From APNM01 sp040361335 (GTDB lineage: Bacteria > Pseudomonadota > Gammaproteobacteria > Nevskiales > Salinisphaeraceae), in assembly GCF_040361335.1 (NCBI RefSeq), contig NZ_APNM01000012.1:47473-111472 (forward strand): 64,000 nt of DNA. Direction: 5' to 3'. The notes beneath the pieces were generated by a model, which was not told where the DNA came from, did not search any database, and saw only the letters and a program-made list of their open reading frames with translations. The translations under genes were made by a program, and so were the position numbers. This document shows, one piece after another, positions 63,084-64,000 of this stretch (positions are counted from its first letter, which is position 1; each line of letters opens with the position of its first letter).

Positions 63084-64000
63084 CGTGCCAGTGCCCGATC
63101 CAGATGGGCGATGAAGCCTTCGGCGTCGACCTCGCCGATCAGGCGGTGGTCGCGGCGCTCCTCGCCGCCGGCGCCGAAGAACAGGATGGTGGGCGGCCCG
63201 ATCACGCCGAACTCGCGCATCAGGGCGCGGTCGGCGGTGCCGTACTCGGTGACGTCGACCTGCAGGGCGGCCACGTCCGACAGGGCGTCGGCCACCCGCT
63301 GGCGCGAGAACACGGTGCGCTCCATGCGCACGCATTCGACGCACCAGTCGGCATAGAAGTCGACCACCGCGGGCCGGCCTGCGCGGGCCGCCGCGGCCAG
63401 GGCCGCTTCCAGCTCCTCGAGACCGTCCACGCGCCGGAAGACCGTGTGTTCCGCGCCGCTCTCGGCCGCGGCCGCGGTCCCGCCGGTCAGCGGCCCGAGG
63501 GGACGCAACGGATCCTTCGCCCCGCTGGCCGCGCCCACCAGCAGGATGCCGGCGTAGATCAGGGCGAGCATGCCGCCGGCCTGGGCCAGGCGCAACGCAC
63601 CGGAGGCGCGCCGGCGTCGCTCCAGGGCGCCGAGGTGCACGCCGTAGCCGGCCAGCAGGGCGGCCCACATCGCCAGCATGACGGGACCGGGCAGGATCCG
63701 CGCCAGCAGCCACCACGCCACGCCGATCAGGATCACGCCGAAGAGCACGCGCACCTCGTCCATCCAGGGGCCGGGCCGCGGCAGGATGCCCCCGCCGACG
63801 GTGCCCAGCAGGATCAGCGGCAGGCCCATGCCGAGCCCTAGCGCGAACAGGGCGAGACCCCCGAGCAGCGGATCGCCGCTGCTGCCGATGTAGAGCAATG
63901 CGCCGGCCAGCGGCGGCGCCAGGCAGGGGCCCACGATCAATGCCGACAAGAAGCCGAGCAGCGCGGCCCCCCAGATCCGGGGCGGGGCGCCGCCCCCGCC
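63080..64000 (-). CDS. dsbD: thiol:disulfide interchange protein DsbD, N-terminal part outside the window
   Basis: The last 307 codons are present, open to the window edge. The membrane domain continues from before position 64000, with one of its Cys in LIVGPCLAPPLAGALLYIG. It is followed by helices (LALFALGLGMGLPLILLGTV) and the C-terminal thioredoxin domain with WCVEC. It moves electrons from cytoplasmic thioredoxin to periplasmic proteins. Confidence 0.93.
   Translation of the reverse strand, partial: GGGGAPPRIWGAALLGFLSALIVGPCLAPPLAGALLYIGSSGDPLLGGLALFALGLGMGLPLILLGTVGGGILPRPGPWMDEVRVLFGVILIGVAWWLLARILPGPVMLAMWAALLAGYGVHLGALERRRRASGALRLAQAGGMLALIYAGILLVGAASGAKDPLRPLGPLTGGTAAAAESGAEHTVFRRVDGLEELEAALAAAARAGRPAVVDFYADWCVECVRMERTVFSRQRVADALSDVAALQVDVTEYGTADRALMREFGVIGPPTILFFGAGGEERRDHRLIGEVDAEGFIAHLDRALAR

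Overview
The window is a 64 kb piece of a high-GC chromosome from a gammaproteobacterium. The main evidence is gene order: mltF beside purL; mreBCD-mrdA-rodA-mltB-rlpA-dacA followed by ybeD-lipB; gatCAB divergent from mreB; fis upstream of purH; and dsbD-tlpA-aroQ-accB-accC-prmA. A purple-sulfur or halophile-type lineage (Chromatiales/Ectothiorhodospiraceae-like) fits, but that is inference. Nearly all of the window is core chromosome. I see no phage, transposase, integrase or CRISPR array.

Layout. 1-3416: a histone-deacetylase-like enzyme, cut by the window edge, divergent from a Pat-type protein acetyltransferase. 3417-4700: a tandem array of 181-bp repeats and a small membrane protein. 4785-9433: a MocR-type regulator, DinB, an MFS carrier, a thioesterase and a DUF815 ATPase. 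9480-16863: three secreted Gly/Leu-rich proteins, an OmpA-like protein with type-3 repeats, EttA and CysH. 17002-23970: MltF, tRNA-Ser(CGA), DUF1820, a metallo-hydrolase and PurL. 24118-28494: an alkyltransferase-like protein, mlaFEDCB and lipB. 28551-38403: ybeD, a D-amino-acid aminotransferase and the elongasome (dacA, rlpA, mltB, rodA, mrdA, mreDCB). 38639-41944: gatCAB. 42175-46691: a LEA14-like lipoprotein, HxlR, a hydrolase, a BASS carrier, a 2-hydroxyacid dehydrogenase and YjbQ. 46795-48737: purH and fis. 48833-57417: a nine-gene envelope-motor operon. 57640-64000: a paralogous TPR protein, then prmA, accC, accB, aroQ, tlpA and dsbD.

The most interesting region is 48833-59211. It holds a TolQ/ExbB-like stator, two ExbD-like subunits, a TonB-like protein with an AgmX/PglI-type C-terminus, a TPR lipoprotein, two large periplasmic TPR proteins plus a paralogue, and two small secreted proteins. 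The set resembles the core of the Myxococcus Agl-Glt gliding machine, whose gammaproteobacterial relatives have no settled function. One ExbD subunit keeps the proton-channel Asp (D30); the other has Asn at that position (N27).

A second theme is intergenic repeats. At least six inverted pairs of an octameric CACAGAG-type repeat lie between genes, one of them inside the gatCAB operon and two of them bracketing the alkyltransferase-like gene. Outlying half-copies also bracket the 181-bp tandem array. Other inverted elements lie after gatB and between fis and purH, and a heptamer run follows the 495-residue Gly/Leu-rich lipoprotein gene.
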